From: Albifimbria verrucaria
Taxonomy: Eukaryota; Ascomycota; Sordariomycetes; Hypocreales; Stachybotryaceae
DNA: 64,000 bases
Reading direction: 5' to 3'
NCBI GenBank assembly: GCA_020081605.1
Contig: JAHREC010000049.1
Span: forward strand, 2,232,001-2,296,000
Position numbers and translations under genes: made by a program
Part shown: in pieces, positions 46,938 to 58,332 of the stretch
Numbering within the stretch: the first letter of the stretch is position 1
Layout of the letters: every line of letters starts with the position of its first letter
The notes under the pieces: generated by a model
The model's input: the letters and a program-made list of their open reading frames with translations, nothing else
The model's database searches: none
Told to the model about the DNA's origin: nothing

Positions 46938-49781
46938 TGCATACATACCTAGGTACCAAGGTAGAGGTAGTCAGTATAGTAGGTTGCATAACACAGCCGT
47001 CAACCAAGGGGATGAGCGGCGAGGATGAGACACGCAGACGAGATGAAAGGTACCATAGACGCTGGGAATGACATCAGCCACTCTCACTAGCGCGGGCAGC
47101 AAGGTACATCATCTTCCCGTTCCCCACCATGATAAGGCACTGGGAAACAAATTCCCATGATAGGGGAGAAAGAAAAGCAAGTCCCTGGCCATGGTTGGCT
47201 GCCTGGTCCCAAGCTCCAGTCGGGCCGGCGAACAAGGGCCGCGCTAAGCTTGAGGAGTGCAGAGTCAATTGATGATTCATGCTTCTCTCTTGTCCTTGGC
47301 AGCTGCGCTTGTTCAACATTGCAGCTTTCCAGTGTTGCACGCTGAGTGCGGACCTCCAAACATGTCCGCTTCTAGGCTGTTCTGTTCTGCTTTGCTCTAC
47401 TCTGTTCTGCTCTGAGGCTTGTCGTTGCGTTAGATAGACACTGCACTCCTGCGCCCTCGATGCCAAGAGACCGAATACCCCTTCCTCTCCCCTTGGCCCC
47501 TCTCTCTCCCCGGCTAACTCGCCACGGCAAATGCGGGATGTTGAAACATAATTCAAAATGACAAGCTACTGGCTTTGGCGTCCTTCTTGTACGGTAGCAT
47601 GCCTCCAGCGCTACCATCTCGTGCCGTTACCGAGTCTAGACCCGTCGCACCAGTTACTGAGCTACCTGCAGGCACACGGCCAAATTGGGGCGGATGCGAA
47701 AGCTCAACTGGCCCCATCCTTGCCAGTCCACGTTCAGCCACCATCTTGCAGTAGTGCACAGGAAAGCTGGCCGCGATGTGCTGAGCATGTGGGGTTGGTG
47801 GTTTGTCTGCTCGTGTGGAGCAGGGGTCGATAACGAAAGTGCCGGCTCTGGGTTGATAACCTGTGTCTTGTCTTGTAAGCCCAACTACGGCAAGAAAACC
47901 AGGTTTTCGACCTCCCACGAAAACGGAGCATGCTATCTCGAAGACTCGGTTCCAGCATCTGATGGCTACTCTGCACCGAGGTCCTAGCCAAGGCACAACA
48001 ATACCCCTGCCTGGCGTCTTGTCACGAAGGATGCCCAAAACATACTGTTGCTGGGAGGTCTTGCTGCCCCCTTTGGCCGACGAATAGATAGGTTGCTTGC
48101 CGACAGACACACGATTGAATACGAGACGGCATGGTCGTGCCGCAGCTGCGGACTACGCAGAATTAGTCCAGCAGATGGGAATCATGGCATATAGTTGCAT
48201 TTACATTCCAGGTGCCGAGTTATGTGTTAAGAGCCTCGAAGGGAGGGCCTCAGCAAGTCGAACGATGACGAGGAGAAAGCAAGGCCATGGCGGCTGCGAC
48301 TGTTTGTGATGCCATGAGGTTCTCTGCCCGTGCGTTGTCTGATCCTTGTCCCGTGGACTGCTGTGCTGTAATTGTCCGGCTTAGGCATGGGGCACACGGG
48401 CAGTCAGGCCCCCTTGTGGCTGCACCTCTGTTGTACTGACGCTGGTTGGCATGCTGCATCTCCACGCATTGGGTTGCGATACATCTGGGATGAGCTGATA
48501 CCAAGGACACACGTGCAGGATTAAGAAGCGAAAAGCCCACTAATCGAACACATCGTGATCCCCGGCACAGCCCGATCGCCCGGATGAAGCCTAAGTGAAG
48601 GTGATGCTGAGAGGTGCCGGGTAGTTCTAGAACGGTGCTGTATAAGTACGAAAACAGCATCTCCGCATTGGGACGTGAAAGTCGAACGACTGCCGCAGAG
48701 CAGACAAGGTCCTGGAGAAGCATGATGCGGGTCCAGCCTCGACGAGTTCATGCGGCATTCATCGGAGCTTTAACAAAAAGTTCTCTGGTCCTGAATTGTG
48801 CTTACAGCGTGCGGCAGATTGTATGGCAGCAACTAAGCACTGAACCGGTAGGCCTTGACGAGGCCCCACACTGCCTGTTGCTTCGACACGGCGAGGCGTG
48901 GAGGCTGTTAGGAATCAATTGCTCTCCGGACCCGTCTACGGTCAAATTAAACGACGCATGTAGCATGATCATGAGGTGCGGCCAACTCCGGAGGTCTTGT
49001 GGTGCAGGGTCTTTGGAATACATGAGCTGCGGGTGTCACTATGGTCAGCTTGGCTAAGTAAACCTCGACTTAGCCGGATGGCCTGTGATGATGGGGAGTA
49101 TCATTTTAAAGATGGGCCGTGAGTGTGAACACACCACCACGGATGCTCTAAAAAGACCACATGAATTAAAGCAAATGAACAAAAGAAACGAAGCCAATAA
49201 GAAACCAAGCCCACAACGCCCAATTTACTGTAAACAGTCTGTATTTGATCATTGCCCACTGGATACCTATTTATTCAATCGACAACTTATTCGACGTCCG
49301 TCTCCCCAACACTCGGGGTCGGATATTCGGTAGCTCCGAGACCCGATCGGTACTTGACCAGCACCCAGCCATAACCACCGGCCCACAGCACAGCATAATG
49401 GTGAGAGGCCCCGCCAGCCAGCAGGACGCCCCAGGACCCCAATGTCCCAAAAACCGCCGTCACCGCCTTCTGTCCTGCCGAAATTGAGTCCACCATCCCG
49501 GGCTAAATTCAACCATTTTGTCCACCCTCCCACCTCCCACCCACCAGGAAGGCCTCAATTCAATACTCCCTCCCACCCCCGAGGAATTCTGGAGGACTGT
49601 CTTTGGCCCCCTCAAGGACCTGCATCTCCAACTTCGGACGGCAGCCGTTTTCTCTCTCCCTTGCTTTCGTGGGTCCTCTCCGCGACACGGTGGTCTGAAA
49701 AGAAGCCCACCCCACCGTCCAAACTTTTGTATAAGTTGTCCCGCATCTGTGCGCTGCGACGACGCGCCGCACAACGACAAA

Positions 49782-50891
49782 ATGGCTTCCGATCAGAGTG
49801 ACCCGTTGCTCTCGCGCCACTACATCGACTACATCTACATTCCCGCCGCTCTCCTCGTAGTCGGCACCTTGATCGTCAAGCGGGAATGGACGCCCTACTC
49901 CGTTGCCCTCGCCTTGGCTCTGGGTGTCTACAACCACTTCCAGTTCCGTGAGTAAACGCCAGCACCCCACGATCCGAGTCTTCATGTCTAACCTGTGCGC
50001 TACAGAGGTCAAGAAGGTTCTGAAGCCGGATGTCTTCCAAGGATTTGAGCTCAAGGAGAAGATCATCATCTCCCACAACGTCGCCATGTAAGTTGCCCTC
50101 TTCCTGGACGCCAATTGCAGACCACATCTAACCGTTGCGATTACAACAGCTACCGCATCAAGCTCCCTACCCTCGATCCATCCTTGGCCTCCCCATCGGC
50201 AAGCACGTCTCCATTGGTGCTGATATCCCTCAGCCCGATGGCAGTTCCAAGGAAATCGTACGATCCTACACCCCCATCTCCGGCGACCACCAGCCCGGCT
50301 ATGTCGACCTCCTGATCAAGTCCTACCCTCAGGGTAACATCTCCAAGTACATGGCCTCCCTCACCGTTGGCCAGAAGGTCCGCCTTCGCGGTCCCAAGGG
50401 TGCTTTCTCTTACACCCCAACATGGTTCGACACTTTGGTATGATTGCTGGCGGCACTGGTATTACCCCCATGCTTCAGATCATTCGTGCCATTGTCCGCG
50501 GCCGACCCGACGGAGACGTCACCAAGGTTGACCTGATCTTCGCCAACGTCACTGCCCAGGATATCCTTCTCAAGGAGGACCTTGACGCCCTCGCCAAGGA
50601 GGATGCTGACATTCGCGTGCACTACGTCCTGGACAAGCCTCCTGAGGGCTGGACCGGCGGCGTTGGCTACGTGACTGCTGATATGATCACTGTATGAACT
50701 CGCCTCCCCTCTAAAAAATGATAGTAGCTTACAATTTACAGAAATGGTTGCCCAAGCCCGCCGACGATGTCAAGATCCTGCTCTGTGGTCCTCCTCCGAT
50801 GATTAGCGGCCTCAAGAAGACCACCGAGAGCCTTGGATTTAAGAAGGCTCGCCCTGTCAGCAAGCTCGAGGACCAGGTCTTTGCTTTCTAA
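49782..50891 (+). CDS. cbr1: NADH-cytochrome b5 reductase (frame breaks)
   Basis: A membrane-anchored FAD enzyme that passes electrons from NADH to cytochrome b5 for lipid desaturation, sterol synthesis and diphthamide formation. Exons are 49782-49947, 50006-50087, 50150-50691 and 50742-50891. The corrected length is about 313 residues. An N-terminal membrane helix ([16 protein letters not shown]) is followed by the FAD-binding RSYTPIS motif, [24 protein letters not shown] (NADH-binding Gly-rich), and CGPPPMISG. It ends KLEDQVFAF. Two bases seem missing: in CCC at 50170-50172 (before [11 protein letters not shown]) and in CCCC at 50415-50418 ([14 protein letters not shown] needs five C). Introns have normal donors and acceptors. 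It converges with ctr9. Confidence 0.95.
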
Positions 50892-51340
50892 ATCAAAGCA
50901 AAGGCAACCGATCCCGAGTGAGGACTAGCCTCCTACCTTGGAAAGCGAAATCCTCATTTCCTCCTCTGAGACGGCTCGAGTTCTTTCCTACTCTAGAGCC
51001 GATGAAAACCGGGCGTGGAACCTCCCGCAGAGGTACGAGACGTCTACCATTGATGGATAGATGGTGAAATGGTCGTAATGTAGGAAAGACTTTAGATGTA
51101 AAGGGGTCAATCGCCCCTGCTGAACACAAAACATTAAAAAGAATCAGTGGTTTCGGAGTTATGAGACCCAATACATATGCGTTTGAAATATGCAATTTGC
51201 TTTCCTCGCTGCCCAAGTATCTATGTAACCATGAGATATGTATAGTACAAGCCGCTATGAAGTTCTTCTGAGGTCGCCCAACTCATCTCCTACGCAAAGG
51301 GAGGCACTCTGCACCCGACCTTCCCGGATCCTTTCTATTC
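50892..51340. other. Convergent intergenic stretch cbr1-ctr9
   Basis: About 450 bp of presumed 3' UTRs. No coding signal is seen. Confidence 0.65.
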
Positions 51341-54300
51341 TTACTCTTCATCCTCGTCGATTTCCGCCATGCTTGTGTCAGCAGCACCCTGGCCTCCAGT
51401 CTCCTCGTCCTCATCCTCGTCACTTTCCACCAGGCGTCCACGGCGGGCTCGCTTTCGCTGTGGGCGAGGAGCGGCATCGTCATCCTCGCCAACATCGTCT
51501 GGCCGCTCATCATCGTCCCGGTTGGCGTCGACGTCCATATCGTCGTCATCAACCTTCTCGTCGACCTCAGACACGGGTGTATCGTCCCTGTCCAGGTTTC
51601 TCTCGGCTCGCTCAAGCTCGTCCTCTTCTTCGGCGTCGCTGTCGACTACCAGCTCAGCAGACTTGAACTTGGAAGACTCCTTCTTTGTCAGGCGACGCCT
51701 CTTCTTCGTACGAGTTTCTTCTTCCGAGTCATCGTCCTCATCCTCGGTCTTCTTCTTCTTCTTCTTTGGTGTCTTCTTCGGCCTCTCTTCTCCTGCGGGA
51801 CGTGGTGCAGCTTTGCGCTTGCGCTTCACCTTATCACCAGTCTCACTATCGGTAGTCATCTCTGCCTCCTCGCGTAGGCGCTTCTCTTCAGCTCGCTGTT
51901 CCGCAAGCAGTTTGTCACGGGCAGCGATAGCCTCACGCTCCTTTCTGATCTTCTCCTGTCGCTCACGCTCCTGGTCCAAGGCTTTTTGACGTTCTTCCTC
52001 ACGACGCTTCAGTTCAAGCTCTCTTTGCTCCTTGGCAGCCTGAATCTTTTCCTTGTTCTTTTCCTCCCACTCCTTTTGTTTGGCGATGGCTCTCTCCAAC
52101 TGCTTGCGAAGAGTGTTTCGTGCCATGGTAGCTCGCCCTCGATCTCTTGCTTGGGGTAAGGGGTCTGAGGATGTGCTGCAATTTCGTCAAGCGACTTAAT
52201 GGCAGCCTCTAGACCCTCTGCAGCCTTCTCTAAGCTCTCTGCAGTTCGTCGGTTTTCTGGCAGAGTTTGGATGGTTGTGACAAGTTGAATCTGCACGAAT
52301 GCGACATTGAACTTGTAATGAACCTGGTCTGGTGCCACCTCGAGTGCCTAATATTCATGTTAATAACTGCTTTCGAATAAACATAAGGAATCCTGGCTTG
52401 CTTACCTTTTGAGCGTACTCGAGTGCTCTGTTGTATGGCTCGATATCTCGTTCTGTCCTTCCCTGTTCAACCATGTTCGGCCCAGACACGACAGGATAAC
52501 AGGGTCGTTTGACTTTCCATCTTTGGACAGTGCAATCTCATAGTGCTCGATGGCCTTTGAATATTGCTTCAACTCAGCATATATGTGGCCTAGGTTGACA
52601 TATAGGTGCGAGTCCTTTAGTGTATCTCTGATTTTGTGGAAGATCGGTAGTGCGGTTTTGTAGTCCTTCTTATCCTCAATCAGGGCGATTGCAATACCTT
52701 GCGCAGCGTAGGCGTTCTTCGGATCCAAAGACAGGGCCTTCTCGAAGAACTCGACGGCCTTGCTATACGTGCCACTTCGCTTCTGCTTCTCATGATCCGT
52801 TTCTCGGCGCATTTCCCTTGCTTGCATTAGGTAAAGGTTACCCATGCCAACCAGAGCATACCGGTCATGCTTGTCGTAGTTCTGAAGGGTGTGTTTATAA
52901 TGTCGGAACTCATGATCCTCAGCAATGTTGGCGGGACGCTTTCTGGAGTGAACCTTGCCCAAGTACCACCCATAGAGAGCCCGCACCTCTAAATCGCTGG
53001 TGTTTTCTTGATAGAGCTTGGCTACTGCGTCAGGACCCTCCTTGTTAGGGTTCCTTCTCAGCTTAATGTACGCAAGTCTAGTACGAGCATCGGTATAATC
53101 CTCGTGACGAGCCAGAAGGCCGTCGTAAACTTCGATGGCTTTGTCCACTAGTCCTCTTGCCTCGTAACTCCTGCCGAGATTGAAGCTGATCGTTGATACT
53201 AAGGCGTCCGTATCTATGCCTGTCTCCTTCTCGTCGATCCTCATGCAGGCGCTCAAGGCGGCCTCAAACATATCACTGGCCAGTTCATGCTTCTCAGCTT
53301 GATAATGGAAGCAGCCAATGTTGTTGAGAAGCTGCGGTGGAAGAAACTTCCTAATTGCAGTCCTGATCTCAGCCTCGTCGGTCACGTCCGCCGGGTGCTC
53401 CGAAACTGGCACTTGATCCAGTTCCAGCTGTTCGACCTGCTGCAGGCACTGTAAAGCCTTTTCAGGGTTCTCAGTTTCGTAGAGCCGAGCGAGGTTAAGG
53501 AGAACAGACGCATCTGGCGAGAGGTTCTTCTTTGGGTCCTTCCAAGCATTTCGTACTCCCTCGAGAAGTGCTATGGCTTTCTTCATGTCCGCAGATTTAT
53601 CTTCCTTGCTGTCGCTATTCTGGCTGGCAAAGATTTCCTCGGCGTACAAAGTACCCAGGAGAATCATAGCTTCATGGTTCTTTGATTGTTGAATAATCTT
53701 CTCAAGTCGCAATTTAGCTTCGCCAAGATCATTTCGCATAACAGAGAGCTGTGCTACGCCAAATTTGGCAGGCAGGTATCCCGTTTCTGTGCCTCCACGG
53801 GCGTCGTCAGCACGACGATAGTAGTCGTTGGCCCTCTCAATATCTCCGTTATAATGCTCCTTTCTTGCAAGGAGATACCAACCATCACTGGCAATCGCGT
53901 TAACATCGGTGTACTGGATCGCTTTATGTGACAACTTGTCAACATTGTCCCAGACCTTTCGAGTAAAGAAGTAACCAGCAAATGTGGCACAGGTCAGAGG
54001 GAGCTCCTTGTCCAGCTTGTAGGAGGTCTGCGTGTATCCGGTCATGGCCTTCTTGTACAGCGTCAGAAACTCGTCACTGTTGACGGGCACATGACCGCTA
54101 GCATCAAGGTAGTAGAGACCAAGCAGAATATTGGCGACCTTGGAGTTTGGATTGACCTCAAGGCATCTTTCCCAAGCCATTTTGGCATCATCCTTGAATC
54201 CCAATTGCCAGAAACAGCAACCAATGCCGATTCGTGGATCAGGGTCTACCAGATCCGGCATCTTTTGTAGCACGTCCTGATAAGTGACCAGGGCATCGGA

Positions 54301-55007
54301 GTATTTGCGCAGGGAGAAGAAGGCACGAGCCTTGCCCATGAGGGCCAACATGTTTTTCCCTTGCGATACCCTGAGCGCGTCGTCGAACGATTTGATAGCC
54401 GTTTTAAGCAGTTCGTTCTTTTCCGTGCTCATACCTCCAGCTGTCTTGGAAGGGGCTTGAAGCGAGGCCCTGAGCAATAAGAGAACTCCGCGGGCGAGGA
54501 AGATGGGAGGAAACGAGGGGTTTAGGCGGGCAGCGTCATTCAGAGAGGACGTGGCTAATTGAAGATAGTACTCCTTTGTCTTCGCATCAGAGACCCGGGT
54601 TCCTTCCGGAGCGACACGAGGCGCTTCGCGACTTTTCCACAGGTACATCCAGCAAAGACAGCAAACCATGCTGACCTTGTCTCGTGGATTGAGGCTGTTG
54701 TTCTGAATTGCGGCGCCACCACGAATAAGCATCTCGATGGCATGGTCGATCTTTCGCTGCTTCGCATAGGCGAGCGCAACGGTCATCCAATATGTCTTGG
54801 CGGCGCGTTCGTTCTCGAAAAGGGTACAGAGTTCAGTCGGGTCGTCCACCAACTCCTCTAGGTCAATCTCGACAGCCTCATCTTCTTGATCACCCTGAAC
54901 GGGAATATCAATAGCGGAGGGATATCTGAGAATCGGGTACTGGTGGCTGGCGCGGCGGCGGCGCCGTTCGTGGCGCCGTTTGTTACTCCATTCCGCGAAG
55001 ACGCCAT
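51341..55007 (-). CDS. ctr9: Paf1 complex TPR subunit Ctr9 (frame breaks)
   Basis: Ctr9 is the TPR scaffold of the Paf1 elongation complex, required for histone H2B ubiquitylation and H3 methylation during RNA polymerase II transcription. The protein is about 1,200 residues. From the ATG at 55007 (MASSRNGVTNGATNG) the N-terminus runs into IDIPVQGDQEDEAVEIDLEEL, the family start. Many TPR pairs follow, for example KNAYAAQGIAIALIEDK and HLYVNLGHIYAELKQYSKAI. The C-terminus is a highly charged coiled coil, then a Lys- and Asp/Glu-rich tail. An intron lies at 52348-52405. The frame breaks at GGG 54919-54921 (near the start), near 52465 (after TWLN) and near 52137. The TPR body, about 2.5 kb, is otherwise open. 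Confidence 0.94.
52348..52405 (-). other. Intron of ctr9
   Basis: Donor gtaagc and acceptor attag on the minus strand; it joins YAQK to ALEVAPDQVHYKF. Confidence 0.88.
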
Positions 55008-56055
55008 CTTCGAACGGAAAAGCTCGCTTCCAGATGAGTGCGACGGATGGGCGATGCGGCAACAGGAGTCGGGAGTAAATGATGAGACGCGTCGCTAAGC
55101 AGCTAGAAGTGCGACTCGGGAGCAGCTGGCGTGCAGATCATCAGTCAGTGTTAGTTGTCAATGAACATGATCAACTCAGGTCGATGCGGAGTGTGATGCG
55201 TTGGTCGATTGTACGGAGATGCGTGCAGCCGGTGCAGAAACCCGAAACTTCGCGAGGTGCGAATGAATGAGACGCAAAGCTATTCGTGAGCTCAGGGCAG
55301 CCGTGCATGGTCCGTGCAAGGCCACGGCCAATCAGGTGCTCAACACTCACCTCTGGAGGCCAGCCTTGTCACGAATTGCTGACTAAGGATGCAACTGAGT
55401 CTAAGTCACAATTGAGGATACTACCTACTAGGTAGTAGGTATGTATAGGTAGGTAGTACAGTATTATAGTCCAGTCCATAACATAATATTTCGTATAATT
55501 ATCGTCTTGACTATTCAGCCCTCCATATAAACCGATTCTTGAAATTGGGCAGCCAAATGAGATGATTCCTATGTGAGGATGCTGTTTTCTTGTTCTTGAA
55601 GAGACGCCAGTACTGTTCTTCAACCTATGTCTAAATCAATGCCGTCGTGTCTTTGCCGTCTAGCGATAACCAAACCCGATACGGTTTTATCGGCCAGAGA
55701 CAGAGATTGCTTGCGGTCATATTACAGATTGGCCGTGTAACCTGTAGCCCATGCGGATGTGATGAGTCTTGAGTCGTATATCAAGAGCACCAACTGGGAG
55801 GCTGTCAACTCGTAGTGGTACAAGTGCTAACAGTTGTGGATTGTGACTTAGTAGTGAATCACGATCAAGTATCCTTCTTCCATGTGCTATTTTTTTCTTT
55901 CATCAACTTACGAAGCACTATTGTTTATATCGTCATGCGCTTCTTTTACTTCTTTCATCGTCGCTTCGTTTTGCAAACAGGCATGCGCCATACAAACTGA
56001 ATCCACCCCCTCCAAGCTCTGAACTACCTTGAACCTTGCAAATTCCAGAGAGAGT
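55008..56055. other. AT-richer spacer upstream of ctr9 and the orphan membrane gene
   Basis: About 1 kb. It has a palindromic TACCTACTAGGTAGTAGGTA-like cluster at about 55420-55460 and AT-rich sequence from 55450 on. No coding signal is seen. Confidence 0.55.
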
Positions 56056-57147
56056 ATGGCTGTTCTAACAAGAAAAAGTAGTGGAAGTTGCTTGGGATGG
56101 CATTGCTTGAACACAGCTCAACATTTCGGTATCATCTTCAGCAGTGTTGTGGTTTCTATCATAATCCTGCTGATTTACATGTATTGCCTGGGAAGGGCAA
56201 TTGTGTCTCGCCGTGGCCGTGAAAGTGCAGGCATCCTTGACGGAAGATCTGTGATACATCATCAGAGACACCCGACTTCAAATATAACTATTGGGCATTT
56301 ACCTATCGCCCAACAATGGCTTGGATTAAGCACACGAGTTGTTCACCAACCAGTCATCTATCATCTCACTACCAATCGAGGCCCCTTCATCCAAGCATAC
56401 CCAGTGACAGGCCCATATTTTCAGAGGACAGAACGAATACGAAATCAGGAAGCTTTTCGGTGCGTTCTTGATGCCGTACATGGGAGACGTCATCGATGTG
56501 CCGATGCACAGGTTGAGGAACATCTACGATCTTCTCACGATAGCTCACCGCCACCAAACCACTTGCGATCACGTCAACCAACATGGCGTCAGCATTTAGG
56601 TCAGTGGTTACGACTTCCAGTAGGTAGAGCGTCGACGATTGCAAGTACATCGACAACGCCGGAACCTTTCGAAAATCGCGATAGTCAATATGGCCATGAA
56701 CATAATAGAAAACAAACAGTGCCCGTGGAAATGGGTGCTCAAAGCAGGCGAACTCCAAATGATGGCATATCGCTTTCACAAGATGGGGAGCTGCAAATGA
56801 CAAGTATGATCGGACAGGGGTCTCCGCATGATAGATGTGAAGAGCTCTTCAAAACCGACGAAACGGGGTCCGTCAGAACCAATGTGGCGACGGTCCATAG
56901 TGATGACTTCCAGACGACTTCAAGCACCAAGCAGGAGGATGCAGAAATCAAATCTGCGATATCTCAGTTCCTAGACTTGACAGAACCAGCTTATCTAGCC
57001 GGCAACGACTGTAACACTCGAAGAGACGGGCTTTCGTCTAAAGGTGTATCTCTGCCCTCGACATCGTCAATTGAGACGGAGCTCAAATCAGCGACGAGGG
57101 CTGATAGTGAAGGCTTTAAAGTTGGGACAGCCACAAAAGTGATTTGA
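56056..57147 (+). CDS. Single-pass membrane protein of unknown function
   Basis: A single intronless open frame of 363 residues begins at the ATG 56056 (MAVLTRKSSG). A Cys-containing N-terminal segment (GSCLGWHCLNTAQ) precedes one strong membrane helix, roughly residues 27-48, rich in Ile/Val/Leu. It is followed by YMYCLGRAIVSRRGRES, a basic stop-transfer stretch, so the long hydrophilic C-terminus is probably cytosolic. The tail is polar (Ser/Thr/Gln/His-rich) without a recognised domain. From memory, filamentous ascomycetes have many unnamed proteins with a short Cys segment, one helix and a polar tail. The gene is visibly more AT-rich than its neighbours and, unlike most long genes here, carries no frame break. 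It may be lineage-specific. No function is assigned. Confidence 0.7.
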   Translation: MAVLTRKSSGSCLGWHCLNTAQHFGIIFSSVVVSIIILLIYMYCLGRAIVSRRGRESAGILDGRSVIHHQRHPTSNITIGHLPIAQQWLGLSTRVVHQPVIYHLTTNRGPFIQAYPVTGPYFQRTERIRNQEAFRCVLDAVHGRRHRCADAQVEEHLRSSHDSSPPPNHLRSRQPTWRQHLGQWLRLPVGRASTIASTSTTPEPFENRDSQYGHEHNRKQTVPVEMGAQSRRTPNDGISLSQDGELQMTSMIGQGSPHDRCEELFKTDETGSVRTNVATVHSDDFQTTSSTKQEDAEIKSAISQFLDLTEPAYLAGNDCNTRRDGLSSKGVSLPSTSSIETELKSATRADSEGFKVGTATKVI

Positions 57148-58332
57148 GAGGAGCTGGGCACGTATGCGCAAATCGAAAGAACCATGCCGACGGCTTACCA
57201 ACAGATGAGGCACTTGAATGCATGTATGTACAGAGAAACGCGCATTGGGAACAGTGGGGGCCTCGTGACAACCTGACCAGCAAGCATCAGGGTCCAAGCA
57301 TAGCCGATCCAGGGTACCTTGGCTTGACTGAAGTGTTGGATGGCGACGGAAGCTGCGGATAGGGAACAATTGCTCTCATGAGTCGTGACATGTCATTGGA
57401 GCGACGATGTGCCACTGTTGATTGTTAAGTAGTAGATTGGAGGAGTTGAAGTGGTGAGATTGGACCGAGGCAACTTGGTCTCCTCGGAGAGGTACCCTTA
57501 GAAGCATAACAGAGACTTCTCTTCCTGGTCAACGTAACACAGGCTGCTCTTACAGTGGAACGAGTTGCTGGCAAACCAAGGATGAAAAGCAGGGAGTTGT
57601 AAGTGTGAAGGCAAAGATCCGGATATGGACGACGGGGTACTTGGCCCGTGCACGAAGCCGTCGTCATCCAGAGGTACCTCACAAACGCCTACCTTGCCCT
57701 GCTAAGGTACGGGTACCTTGCCTTTAGCGGGTAGCTTAGCGCACCTCGCCTGGGCACTACGTAACCCAGTGTCATGTAACTGACCAAGCTGTGCAGCGCT
57801 GCAGCGACAGACAGCAGCCTGGGCTGGGGTGGTGGGTGCGCTGCGTTGAGCGAGTGGGTAGGCGACGCTGAATCTGGTCCAACTACTTCCGGAGCTGGAG
57901 CAAGGCGGGCCACTTCTGACAGACTACCTACCTTACCTACCTACCTACTTGCCTACCCTCAGTCTAAGCCTCCCCAGCCATCCTTGGAAGACATCGCATC
58001 CGTCGACTTTCTTCTCACCTCTGCGCATTCTCACCAGCGCTCACGGCGGAGAATGGCAAGAGCGCTCTCGACGACCCCCGTTCCTTGATCACCGACCGCT
58101 CCGCTACCTCTGAACTGTCTCTCCGCCACAACGCCCCTCCCCACCAGAGAGTTACCTCATCCTCGCCTTGCTGCTACCTCGCTGCCGCCAAGAGCGTCTT
58201 CTGGGTTCAGCCTACCTCGTGTTCCGACACAGCTCTATTGTCCTCGGCCTCGATATAGAGTACCTGTTCAGAGCGCGGTTCCATTGCCATTATCTGCGCA
58301 TTTGTCGCTGACCTGTGCCTGACGCCGTCATC
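57148..58332. promoter_or_regulatory. Spacer and promoter region of snx41
   Basis: About 1.2 kb. GGTACC/GTACCT words cluster at 57660-57730, CTAC units at 57924-57958, and the last 350 bp are C/T-rich as in other leaders of this window. No gene is seen. Confidence 0.55.
57924..57958. repeat. CTAC tetranucleotide repeat
   Basis: Tandem CTAC/TTAC units about 400 bp before the snx41 start. Confidence 0.8.

Larger units (their letters stand above)
45295..49781. other. Long spacer without a supportable gene
   Basis: About 4.5 kb between divergently transcribed genes. Open frames are short and lack ATG-started domains. It contains a TATGG/TGTGG repeat at 46289-46314, CAGCAC units near 46848-46870, a CTGTA repeat at 46904-46937, a TCTG-type tract at 47377-47415, and GTACC clusters at 46370-46600 and 46940-46980. 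The last ~300 bases are C/T-rich and likely form the cbr1 promoter and leader. Confidence 0.55.
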
